Source of the DNA: Melastoma dodecandrum
Lineage: Eukaryota; Streptophyta; Magnoliopsida; Myrtales; Melastomataceae
Assembly: GCA_029817715.1 (NCBI GenBank)
Contig: JARUPY010000235.1
Coordinates: forward strand, 124,001 to 188,000
Length of the DNA: 64,000 bases
Reading direction: 5' to 3'
The position numbers and the translations under genes were made by a program. The notes below the pieces were generated by a model. It was not told where the DNA came from, searched no databases, and saw only the letters and a program-made list of their open reading frames with translations. Positions within the stretch are counted from its first letter, which is position 1. Every line of letters starts with the position of its first letter. Below are positions 44,479 through 54,994 of this stretch, in pieces.

Positions 44479-46135
44479 ATGGACTGCCACCAACACGCCA
44501 CGGCCCTACTGACCCGGTCCAAATCCTCCCTCCTCCGATCCTCCCCCACTGTCCGCTCCTCCATCCACAGCCTCTCCTCCGTCGCTGAGGATCACCTCAT
44601 CGACGACGGGGACGACGAAGAGGACGACGATAAGATGATGATGATGAAGAAGAAGAAGAAGGGGCGTCCGACAAGGGGGAGTCTGGCCGGCCGTGTTTTG
44701 TCGATCCGGTTCGGTCCTGCTGTCGCTGTGTCCGCTCTGGCTTTCTCGACAGCGTTCTATGTCTCGTTCTTCTGTTGGCGGAAGGAGGTGATGCCTTCGT
44801 CCGAGAACCTTCTCATATCCCTAATATTCATCGCGGTGGTGCTCTACTTCATCTCGCGCAACAGGCTGCTCGTCGACCGTGACCTCTCGATCCTGAAGAG
44901 CCTTTGCATTGCGAAAGCGAAGAGGCTGAGCCTCTCGAGGGGGTGCGCGAAGTCGGTCCAGTGGTACATTGGGGACTCAAAGGGGGAATCCGATGCGGTG
45001 GCCGTGGAGGGGAAGATGAGGAAGAAGATAATCCGGGAAGGGGTGGAGTTCTACAGCAACGGGGATTTCTACGAGGGGGAGTTCCACAAGGGGAGGTGTA
45101 ACGGGAGCGGGGTCTACAATTACTTCGCCAAGGGGAGGTACGAGGGGGATTGGGTGGACGGGAAGTACGATGGGTACGGGATCGAGAGCTGGGCTAGGGG
45201 TAGTAAGTATAGAGGTCAGTATAGAAATGGGTTGAGGCATGGTTATGGAGCTTACAGGTTCTTCACCGGGGATTCGTACTCCGGGGAATGGTGGAACGGT
45301 CAGAGCTATGGCGTCGGCGTCCAGAGCTGTAAGGATGGGAGTTGCTTTGTCGGAGAGTTCAAGTGCGGCATGAAACATGGCTCGGGTTGTTACTATTTCA
45401 GGTATAACCAATGGTTAGTTCGATGTTGTTTATCGATGCCAATCCTGGTGTTGATTTCTCGATTGCGCTGGTTGGCGGGTGATCTCATTTTGTTGTGTTT
45501 GGTCGATTTGATGGAGCAGTAGGAATTCAAAGATCTGCTCTTGAAATTCCGGTCATTGTTTGGTTGATGGTAGATCACGCCCCTGAACATTGTTGTTCTG
45601 GCTCTAGAACCAGTCCAGGATTCATCTCGAAGTTGTGCTTATGCGTGTTAGTCGATTTTTACAGGAATGGCGATAAATATGCCGGGGAGTACTTCAATGA
45701 CAAAATGCATGGATTCGGAGTTTATCAGTTCGCCAACGGCCACTGTTATGAGGGCTCATGGCATGAAGGCTGCAAGCAAGGTTATGGCTTGTATACTTTC
45801 CGCAGCGGAGTGACTAAATGCGGGGAATGGGACTTGGGAAATCTTAAGAATCCCATCCCTCCGCTAACAGATGCACTTGTCCGCGCCATTCAGGTACATT
45901 TCTCGGGTCTGGTAACCTCATCTCTGTTGAGACTGTGTTGCCTGAATTTCATCACATTCCCCGGTTGCAGGCCTCTCGGAAGTTCGCGGAGAACGCAATC
46001 CATCTCCGGCGAGTGGACGAGCAGGTGAACAAAGCGGTGTTGGCAGCGAGCAGGGCAGCTACCGCTGCCAGAGTCGCCGCCATCAGGGCCGTGCAGAACC
46101 GAATGGACGGCAAGTTTTGTGACACAGAATCTTAA
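44479..46135 (+). CDS. MORN-repeat membrane protein
   Basis: Exons 44479..45401, 45665..45893 and 45971..46135. Both introns are GT-AG and the frame is continuous for 438 residues. The N-terminus is Ser-rich, followed by an acidic (DDGDDEEDDDK) and a basic (KKKKKGR) patch. Two hydrophobic helices span about residues 75-97 and 108-125. From residue about 190 come seven to eight MORN repeats (for example FYEGEFHKGRCNGSGVYNYF, YEGDWVDGKYDGYGIESW, YAGEYFNDKMHGFGVYQF). The C-terminal tail is an Ala/Arg-rich helix (AVLAASRAATAARVAAIRAV). MORN repeats bind membranes or partner proteins. In Arabidopsis the similar At1g77660 is labelled SET7/9-like only because SET7/9 also has MORN repeats; no SET domain is present here. 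The start is the first ATG after a C-rich leader. Confidence 0.88.
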
Positions 46136-47205
46136 GAGGGGCTCTTCCTTTTATTTTCCTTTTCCCCCTTTTGCAGATGCTATTAACAAGAGCGAAGGAC
46201 GGCCGCGGGGGCAATTTCGCCCGGCCGGCAGTGCTCGGGAGTTCGATCTATTCCCGACCTACCCCCAAAACCTTATCTCATTCCGGGTTCGGATCACACA
46301 CCGTGTAACATGTACATAAACCAAGCAAAAGAGCAAGAGGGAGGGTGTGTGGGGGGTATCAAATGGGATGAGAGTTGTTTTGTTGCGGCTTCTTTGTCGT
46401 TTGTCTGGTGGTTTGAATTATTGTCTTTTGAAGTGCTGCTGCAATTCTCTCAAAAAAGAGGAGCGATTGCTGTCGAAAGGCATTCCCCTCCCCCCCCCCC
46501 CCACCCTTCTCTCTGGTCATTACCACCCCTGTGAGAAAAAAGTGGATGCCATAAAAACATAAAAGAAAAAAGGAAAGTAGGGGCTCATTGCATAAAAGTG
46601 TTGGGATGCAATTAAGGAAATGTCTTATTTGCCCCCATCAGAGGATGGCCTTTCAACTTTAAGCGGGGAAAAATCAGAGGAGAAAGAAAAAGATTGGGAA
46701 GTACATTCAATTCAAAAAGTTTGCCAGTGTGTTAGAAAAATAGATAATTTGTTTTTTTTTTATGCTTTGGAAATACGAAAAGTCTCCGAACTTCGAATTT
46801 TGAAATATTCTGACTTTTTAATTTCGTCTTAGGCCTCAATTAATTTGGGAACTTTGGTCACTTTGGTCTTGTGTTTCACTTGGCGCATAATAGAATTGTT
46901 GTCATGGATGTTGTGTTTCATTTTTGCCAAACAGAATGGTGGACTCTTTTTTAAATACCTAAGTGCCTCATGTTTGTTGCTCTTTATGCCTTTAAGCAGA
47001 AACTTTCTTGAGAGAAGTCCCACTTGGCAGGGCCCTCGATTACAAAAATGATGTTCTATTGATTGTACTATTTATTGCGTTCATTTGATATTATCATCTC
47101 GTGGTTTATGGAATTTCAAGCTCGTCTTCTTTGTACACAATAAAAAAAGGAATTCGACCCATGAAAATAGCCTTCCTTTAGGAAGGGGCTAACGTCCCGC
47201 CTTCG
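46136..47205. other. 3' flank of MORN gene and spacer
   Basis: The first about 200 bases are probably 3' UTR. A run of C (near 46490-46502) and AT-rich sequence follow. No gene is recognised. Confidence 0.5.
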
Positions 47206-48145
47206 ACACGTCTCGTCATGTACGAAGCCGACGCCAGTTTTTCGTATAAATGTACGAAAGTTAACGTGACTTTCGTACATTTGACGTAAGCACCAACACT
47301 AATTTCATACAATTTTTGTTCATTTGTATGATTTTGTACGAAAAATCTTGTGATATATACATTTTTTGACATTGTATATATTTCGTGCATGCGTACATTT
47401 AATGTACGAGTAATGTACATTTGTAGATTTTTTGTATATTTCTATGGGTTTGTAGGCTAATTTTTATTCATATGTACGAAATATGTATAAAATAAGACGA
47501 GATGTACATCTTTTGACATTGTACATTAAACGTATATGTGTACAAGTATTGTACAAATAATGTATACGTACACTTGTCGTACATTACTATGGAGTTGAGT
47601 GGAAGTTTTTGTACATATGTACCAAATATGTATGAACATAAGAGGAGGTGTTCATGTTTTGCAATTGTACATTATTCGTACATATATTTTATTAATGTAC
47701 GAATATTGTATATGTACATTATTCGTACATTACTTTGGGCTTGTTGGGAAATTCTTGTATGTATGAAAATAAGGAGAGTTATACAAGTTTTGAATTTGTA
47801 CATTTGTCGTACATATATACATGTAATGTACCAATAATGTACACGTACATTATTGGTACATTACTCTAGGTTTGCTGAGAAATTCTTGTACATATGTATG
47901 AAATATGTACGAAGTAGGAGGAGGTGTCCATGTTTTGACTTTGTACTTTTTCGTATATATGTACCACTAATGTACGAATGATGTATGAATGTACATTATT
48001 CGTACATTACTCCGGGTTTGTAGTAAAATTCTTGTACATATATATGAAATAAGAGAAGATATACATGTTTTGTCTTTGTACATTTTTCGTACGTATGTAC
48101 AACTAATGTACGAATAATGTACGAATGTACGTGACTTATGTCATG
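47206..48145. repeat. GTAC-rich minisatellite with hairpin units
   Basis: About six to seven units of 115-145 bp, each with a phrase like AATTCTTGTACATATGTATG, then gatgtacatgttttgactttgtac. An inverted repeat of TAATGTACGAATAATGTAC type follows, then a G/T-rich end (gggtttg). Units at about 47460, 47605, 47750, 47880 and 48025 are clearest, and the left ones are worn. One unit has a perfect 20-base inverted repeat (47823-47842 and 47845-47864). No open frame of note is present. Confidence 0.85.
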
Positions 48146-48156
48146 TACGTACGTGC

Positions 48157-48183
48157 TATAATAATAATAATAGTAATAATAGT
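48157..48183. repeat. ATA/AAT microsatellite
   Basis: A run of ATA trinucleotides with two interruptions directly after the minisatellite. Confidence 0.8.
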
Positions 48184-48317
48184 GTACAAGATGGTTTGGC
48201 TTGGATCTCTTCAGAAATTTTTAGGGAATCTTGGGGATGTTGAGATGGTTCCTCTCCTCCTGATTTGGCGCATCTCCACTGTGATGAACAATTAATGACA
48301 ATAATACAAATTCAATA

Positions 48318-50058
48318 TGTTGAATAGGTTTCGATGGACTCGACCTTCTGTGTAATAGAAGTCAAACATTTACATTACAGAAGCTACTCATGTTGAAAAC
48401 TTTTTATAATAAATATTTTTATAATTAAATGATTGTTTAATTACGAAATGAAAAGTAGTTGATCAAGATATTAATCTAATCAAATTTAATGGACCACGTT
48501 TCTAAATAATCATAATATGAATTATATTTTTCATGGACGGAAATATATCACATATTTATGGTAATGTTCTACAAGGTTACCTCAAACCTTTTGTGAATCA
48601 ATCTGATCATAAATGAACCGTTATTTGGGATGTTTATCCACTTTATCTGTCTACATTCATTTAATTAAATGTCCTGGAGATAATGAAATCGAATTTGGGA
48701 CTTTATGGAAAATAATTATTTCCATCCGCAGAACGATGTTAATCAATTTTAACCAAAACCTTCTGTAACGCAATATTCATGGAAACAATCATCAAATAAA
48801 AATCTAGTTAATATGATATTATTACTTAAAGAATATCTGCTTGGGTTTGACGTTTTTGTAAATATTAAATTGTACTCATATCTAATCAATTATTGTCTTT
48901 GTTTGCAGAAGGCTTGATTGATCAAGATTTACCTTCTGCATTTAGCCTAGGACATTTTGTATAATTAGGGACACTCAACCACACTTCTTTGGTGGTGTTG
49001 TTGGTGTTGTTTTTGTATTATTGTACAAAATTCAGAGAGTGTGCTGAGAACTTGTAATCTTTTCGTTTGAGCTTAGTTAGTCACACACGAGGGTCGAAGC
49101 TATAGAAGGCTGCATCGTTGGTGAAGTCTTCTGGGAGGGTGGCTTGGGGGCCACGAGGGACTCTTATTTGGAGGCTGCAGGACACATTGGTTGCTAGCAT
49201 GGCCAACGTGCAGTGGGCCAGAGAGAAGGGTAAATACCCTATGAGCATAGAAGGTGAGGGACTAACCAGCTTTTGTGGTATAATATAATGTGGGTACATG
49301 ATAACCTTGGGCAGGAGTTCGGTGTCTGCTTAGCCGTAGTCTCGAGGGACCACGTAGGAGAACCTTGGGCAGGAGTTTTGTGTCTGCTTAGTCATTGTTT
49401 CGAGGGATCGCACAAGGGAAGTCGCAGCAGGTTGCTGCGCAGGTAGGAACGCCGCAGGAGTGAAATGTCCTGTGAAAGGCACAGCGGGTTGCTGTGCAGG
49501 TGGAGCCGCCGGAGTGAAAAGTCTCGAAGGAAGTCGCAGCAGGTTGCTGTGTAGGAGAAGACACCCATCCGACAACCGGTTACTTTTGTTAGTCATGTTA
49601 ACACGAGCACTGAGTCACTGTAGTACAGAACCCTTCGGTCTGTGCTGTGAAAATTAGTCAGCTTTGGTACAAAACCTTCTGGTCTGTGGCATAGAGGGTT
49701 GACACATTTGGTACAGAACCTTCTGGTCTGTGCTGTGCAACTCAGTCAATCCAGTACCGAACCTTCTGGTCTGTGCTATAAAAGGTTGATCACGTATTAC
49801 CTTCTCTAATTGCTAGTACATTAAGTCCTAGTGATAACCATCTAAATTCTTAGTGAAGAGTGGATGTAGGCAAATTGCCGAACCACTATAAAAGTTTGCG
49901 TCCGAAATCGCAATCACATTCGTATGATCTATCTTACAGAAACCTGTCTCTGCGGTTTTGTTTTACAGAAGCTTTCTTCATCTGCGGGGTTTGTCAAAAA
50001 GGAGTTACAAATCGTTAATTGGACTTTAACACTAGTTCACCCCCCTCTTAGTGTAACA
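48318..50058 (+). repeat. Copia-2 5' LTR
   Basis: Starts TGTTGAATAGG and ends TTAGTGTAACA. It contains three to four copies of the ACAGAACCTTCTGGTCTGT motif (49620-49790) and repeated GTCGCAGCAGGTTGCTGTGCAG blocks near 49420-49550. It aligns with 54995..56659 and with the solo LTR at 33367..35136. Confidence 0.92.
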
Positions 50059-50060
50059 AT

Positions 50061-50072
50061 TGGTATCAGAGC
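50061..50072 (+). other. Copia-2 primer-binding site (initiator tRNA-Met)
   Basis: TGGTATCAGAGC begins two bases after the LTR end. Confidence 0.92.
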
Positions 50073-50229
50073 GTGTTTCAACAGAAGTTTAATCGCTTGT
50101 TGTATATCCCACAGAAGCTCGTAACAGCTACACACTTTACGCTGCAGAAGCTTTCGTCTCTGCATATTATCCAAACAGATTACATTAGTATATGTTTGGA
50201 TTGCTGTAATTGGTATTTTTGTTCTGGTT

Positions 50230-50850
50230 GACAGAAACTTGATTACTTTAAAGAACCAGACTCACTTTCACAGAAGCTTTAAACTCCGTGAGAATTAAAC
50301 AGCTACTATTCTGTTGAAGCTCATGCTCTATCAGAATCCAATTGCTATTCAACGGAGGCATGCGCTCAATTTGAATATAACGATTGATATAAGTGTTCTG
50401 CTCAAGAGAAATTGAATTGACTTTTTGTATCCTAAAGAAGCTTTAAGCTCTGTGAGAAATAAATTACTACTATTCTGTAGAATCTTACGCTCTATCAGAA
50501 TCATATTGTTGTTTAACAGAAGCTTCTGCTCTGTTAGAATACAAAGATTGATATAAGTGTTCTGATCAACAAAGACTGAATTGTCTTGTTGAGATCATAT
50601 AGAAGCTTGTACTTTCTATGCGGTTGTTACTCAACAGAAACGTACGCTCTATTACCATAATTCTACATAAGCTTTTACGTTCTGTTAAAAATCCAACGAC
50701 TAGTATAAGTTTTCTGTCCAATAGAGACGTAATCGCTTGTTGAGATCTTACAGAAGCTTCTACCATCCATATTATTATTCACGCCTGGTATCTTAGTTCT
50801 GTTCTACAGAAGCCTATAGCTCTGCGAGAATTCAACAGATATTACTAGAA
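50230..50850 (+). repeat. about 160 bp tandem repeats in Copia-2 leader
   Basis: Between PBS and gag, three to four diverged units start near 50273, 50435, 50599 and 50750. Each unit contains AGAAGCTT, CTATCAGAATC-type and GATATAAGTGTTCTG blocks in the same order. No open frame spans them, so they are untranslated leader. Confidence 0.75.
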
Positions 50851-51022
50851 AGGAAATTTCAGATTAGTCATATTGACATTCGTGCTCTAGTTGACAGAGG
50901 CTGGACTGTCGGTTTGACAACTGATTTATACCTAACAGAAGCTTGAGATTGTTGAGGTTCTACGCTATAATCGCCAACGTTCCGTTCTTTAGAAGTTTTA
51001 ACACTTTATACGAATTGAACTA

Positions 51023-52040
51023 ATGGATGATAACTACCATGTACCAAAACCACATGTTAGGAAGCCTCCCATATTTGATGGTAAAAATTTTGCCTATTGG
51101 AAAATTCGTATGAGTGCATTTATAGATGCTATTGACGATGACTTATGGTCCTATATAGAAGATGGTCCACCTTCTATCCAGAGAACCAACAAATTGATCG
51201 AGATGGTCGTCCCACATAAGAATACCTCAAGGTCAAACGACTCACTAAAACGACAAACTATTTAATGTTTAGTGTTATGTGTGAGAGTGAATTTGTTAAA
51301 GTTTCTGCTTTAACTTCGGGCAAAGAAATCTGGGATAAGCTTGTCACCATGTATGTTGGGACAGATCAGATTAGAGAAACTAAGATGAATTTCTTAATTC
51401 ATCAATACGAAATTTTACTATGAAAGGTGATGAATCTGTAAAACAGATGCTCCAGAGACTCAACCTCATAGTTGATGCATTAACACATTTAGGCAAACTC
51501 TTTACGAATTCTGAGCTAGTTTGAAAGGTTATACGTATTTTACCCAAACCTTGGGGAGCCAAGAAAGCGGCTATAGAGGAAGGTAAAGATCTTTCTACTC
51601 TTCAGCCAGATCAGTTAATGGGCTCCTTAATATCATATGAGATGGAAATATCTTCTCAATCTGATACAAAGAGAGACACAGTCGCTTTGAGAGCATCGGA
51701 AGAACTCACAGAAGGTTCTGATGATGAAGTAGAATGATTCGGATGACGAACTCGCTGTGATTGCTAAAAATGCCTTCTGCGGTTCGCCACCAAGCAACGC
51801 TTCAATAAGAGAGGCCAAAATCTTGATAAGCAAATTGATCCTAAGTTGGTCAAATGCTTTGAATGCAAAAAGAAAGGGCACTAAAGAGTAGAATGTCCTT
51901 TACTTAAAGAGAAGAAAAAACTTTCTGCACAGTTTAAGTGAAGAAAGCAATGGCTGCTTGGGCAGATCTTGATGATTCTGATGATAAGAAAGAAGAAGCA
52001 CTAATGTGCCTCACCGCTCACACAGAAACTTAAAATGACA
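51023..52040 (+). pseudogene. Copia-2 gag, interrupted
   Basis: The ATG at 51023 begins a copia gag (KPPIFDGKNFAYWKIRMSAF, DDDLWSYIEDGPP) that stays open for 80 codons. After that, frameshifts and stops break it. Downstream pieces include WDKLVTMYVGTDQIRETK near 51330 and a CCHC zinc knuckle CFECKKKGH...RVEC near 51856-51893 that itself contains a stop. The nucleocapsid is therefore not functional. Confidence 0.82.
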
Positions 52041-52064
52041 GTCATACCTGCTTTCAAACTAAAG

Positions 52065-53292
52065 TTGTTGAAAGTGAATGGTATCTGGATAGCGGATGCT
52101 CCAGGAACTAACTCTACAGAATGGAGGGTTTGTGAAATTTGATGACAATAACAAATGTTCCGTCATCGGTAAAGGAGCCATTGGAAGTCCCGACTCCATG
52201 GTTATAGATGAGGTTTCGTCATAGAACTCAAACATAATCTACTGAGCATTAGCCAGCTTTGTGACAAAGGTTATACAATAAAGTTCGCTTCATTGGAAAT
52301 CGGAAAAGGAACATCCATACCTTGACACAGGAGAGCTTTTGTGCTACAAAAAGTTGCCTTCTGTCTGTCAAAGATGAGAGCCATATGTGGCATAGAAGGT
52401 TGGGGCATTCCAACTTTAAATTATTATCCAAGCTTGCTCGAAAAGAGTTTGTAAAATGTTTACCAAACATCAAATTCGAGCAAGACAGCTTCTGTGAAGC
52501 ATGTTCACTTAGAAAACAAACCAAATCTTCATTCAAGTCTAAGAATGAAGTTTCTATGACACAACCTCTAGAACTTATATATATGGATCTATTCGGTCCT
52601 ACCAGAGTTCAAAGTATTGGTGGTAGGAGATACTGCCTAATTGTAGTAGATGACTACTCTAGATGCATATGGGTTAAATTTTTAACTCATAAAAGGGATG
52701 CTTTTGAAAGTTTCATCAATCTCGCTAAAAAACTACAAAATGAAATTAGATATTCTGTAAAAGCTATAAGGACGGATCATGGTAATGAGTTTAAAAATCA
52801 TGAATTTGCTACCTTCTATGACGAACTTGGTATCGATCACAACTTTTCTGCACCGTATACTCCTCAACAAAATGGAGTAGCAAAAAGGAAAATCGAACAC
52901 TTATAGACATGGCTAGAACCATTATTTTTGAGAGAAATGTTTCACAAAACCTTTGGGCAGAAACTGTTAATACAGCCTTCTATATCTCTAATAGGGTTCT
53001 ACTAAGACCCATACTAGAGAGAACTCCCTATCAATTTTACAAGGGGAGGAAACCAAACCTTTCCTATTTTCATGCCTTTTGAAGTCCATGTTTCATCTTG
53101 AGACCTTCTAAGGACAATTTAGGAAATTTTGATGCTAAGTCAGATGAAGGTATCTTTCTAAGATACTCTCTTTCTAACAAAGCCTATAGAGTCCTTAACA
53201 AAAGGTCATCAACTATAGAAGAATCTAGTAATGTAAAAATTAATGACTCACTCACCTACAAAAGATACTACAAAAGCTGTAATATCTGTTGA
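52065..53292 (+). pseudogene. Copia-2 protease remnant and integrase, catalytic Glu changed
   Basis: A protease active-site motif WYLDSGCSRN is near 52080. An open frame 52322..52906 gives the zinc motif HMWHRRLGHSNF ... CEACSLRK and the integrase core with catalytic Asp in IYMDLFGPT and RTDHGNEF. The third catalytic position reads QNGVAKRKIEH, with Lys where the family has Glu. A stop follows at 52906. Further integrase C-terminal sequence continues in other frames to about 53292. With the Glu replaced, this integrase should be inactive. Confidence 0.85.
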
Positions 53293-53780
53293 ACCTATAG
53301 AAATTTCTATAGAACTCAAACCTTCTACGGAAGACATAGAAGGTTTCAAACTTTTTGTTCCTGATTCTCAAAGGAAACCTGAACAAATAGTTGAAAATTC
53401 TCATGAGGCATCATCCTCAGCTCAGAATAATCAACAAAATGATATTAGAGTACCTTCCCTATATCAGAAACGTTATCATATTGACCAAATCATAGGAGAC
53501 ATCAATAGTGGTGTAAAAACAAGAAGTTCTATTATCAACTACACTGGAGATTTTGAGATACCTTCTCAGAATTTATCACGCATTGTGGATAAAGCCTTTT
53601 TTCATTGGCGTGATGAAATGTAAAAAGAGCTTCGTCTATTCCAATATAACAAAACATAGATGCTATTTCCAATAAGGTTCTGTTGCGTAGGATACGTCAA
53701 CACATAACATCAATTGGCTGATATCTTTACTAAGTCTCTGGATAAAGAAAAATTTTTCTTTTTCAGAAGTAAACTAGGAA
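53243..53780 (+). pseudogene. Copia-2 linker joined to RNase H tail, RT missing
   Basis: The frame 53243..53623 encodes the integrase-RT linker and the first residues before RT (VDKAFFHWRDEM, then KELRLFQYNKT after a stop). About 40 bases later the sequence is already the extreme C-terminus of RNase H (QLADIFTKSLDKEKFFFFRS, about 53715-53775). The whole RT and nearly all of RNase H, normally well over 1 kb, are absent at a junction near 53660-53690. Confidence 0.82.
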
Positions 53781-54980
53781 TCTACCATCCGATATAATGT
53801 CTTACATAAAACAAGATAAAGTTTAGTAAGTGCTTTATCAAGTAGAAACTTACTATAGAAGGTATAAACATCTGTACACTTCACAACATAAGGTAAAAAC
53901 ATCTGTATGCTACACAACAGAAGGTATAACAAATTATATACCTAAACACAAATTTAAACTCGAATAAGGCTTCAAGATTTGTCTAGAAGCTCAGATTAGG
54001 AAATATACTAAAATATATTTTCAAAACTAGTGTTATATAAAAGATACACAAAAGGTTAAACCTTCTACGACTTCATTGTCGCTCTCCTCTGTACAGGAGA
54101 AGCTTGTAACAGATAGGATGCTGCTGCATCTTCTGCTCGACCCTCTGCAACTAAAGCATCTGCTGCATAGAGACAACCCAGATCATCTAATGAATGGTCT
54201 CTCCTTTAAATCAAAAATCACTCCTCAAGGATATACATCAACAAGCTGTGTCTAATGGGGAAGACATTTGCATATTCCAACGACTGGTCATGGACTTGAA
54301 TCGCATGGTAGAACGCCAAGAAAAGCTTCTTTGCGACAATATTGAAGAGGTCTCTTCTGATGATGCAGAGTGATCTCATGTGTTACTTGAACTTTGTGTT
54401 CCTTAGACAAAAAACTAATTTTCATGGTCTAAAAGTTTTGATGTAATAAGTGACATTTGCGGACACACCTTCTGCATGTTGGTTGTGAACCTTTTGTATT
54501 GTAATACTTCTGCAGAAATCCTCTCTTCTTTATCATATTTCTTTTGCCCATTTTTAATGTGACAAAAAGGGCGAGAAATTTATGTTGAGGGGGAGTACTT
54601 CGCTCTGTATTCAATTGTAGAAATATCTTTGATATTCTATAACTTCTAGGGTGTAGAAAGCTATGAGACTTATAGCTTATAATCAACCTTTTGTCGGGTA
54701 TGCGAATCGTGATCCAATATGTCACCTTTGCAGGGAGTGCAAAAGTGAAAACTCATCATTTTTATCGAGCTAAAATACAGAAGCTTCACGCTCTGTACAT
54801 ATCACATAAGCTTTGTGCTTTGTAAATAACTTGTTTTTATAATAGAAGCTTATATGCTCTATTTAACAGAAACCAAATGGTTTTGTAAAAAGCAAGCATC
54901 GTACTCGCACCTATCTAAGGGGAGTCAGGGGGAATTACTTACAAAAATATTTCCCTCAATAATGAATATTTTGTCATCAT
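53781..54980 (+). other. Copia-2 3' untranslated region
   Basis: No convincing open frame. SIRE-type elements may carry an env-like frame here, but I see no such product. It contains several short hairpin motifs of the ACAGAAGCTTCACGCTCTGT type (54777-54796, 54842-54862, 54866-54886). Confidence 0.55.
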
Positions 54981-54994
54981 AAAAAGGGGGAGAT
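54981..54994 (+). other. Copia-2 polypurine tract
   Basis: AAAAAGGGGGAGAT abuts the 3' LTR. This is the form usual for SIRE/Maximus elements. Confidence 0.88.

Noticed and set aside
44979..45411. Minus-strand 144-codon frame opposite the MORN exon
   Set aside because: It is a codon-bias shadow of the GC-rich MORN repeats, rich in Pro/Val/Ile with no domain.
47206..48145. CRISPR-like array
   Set aside because: Units are tandem and diverged throughout, with no unique spacers, and the genome is a plant.
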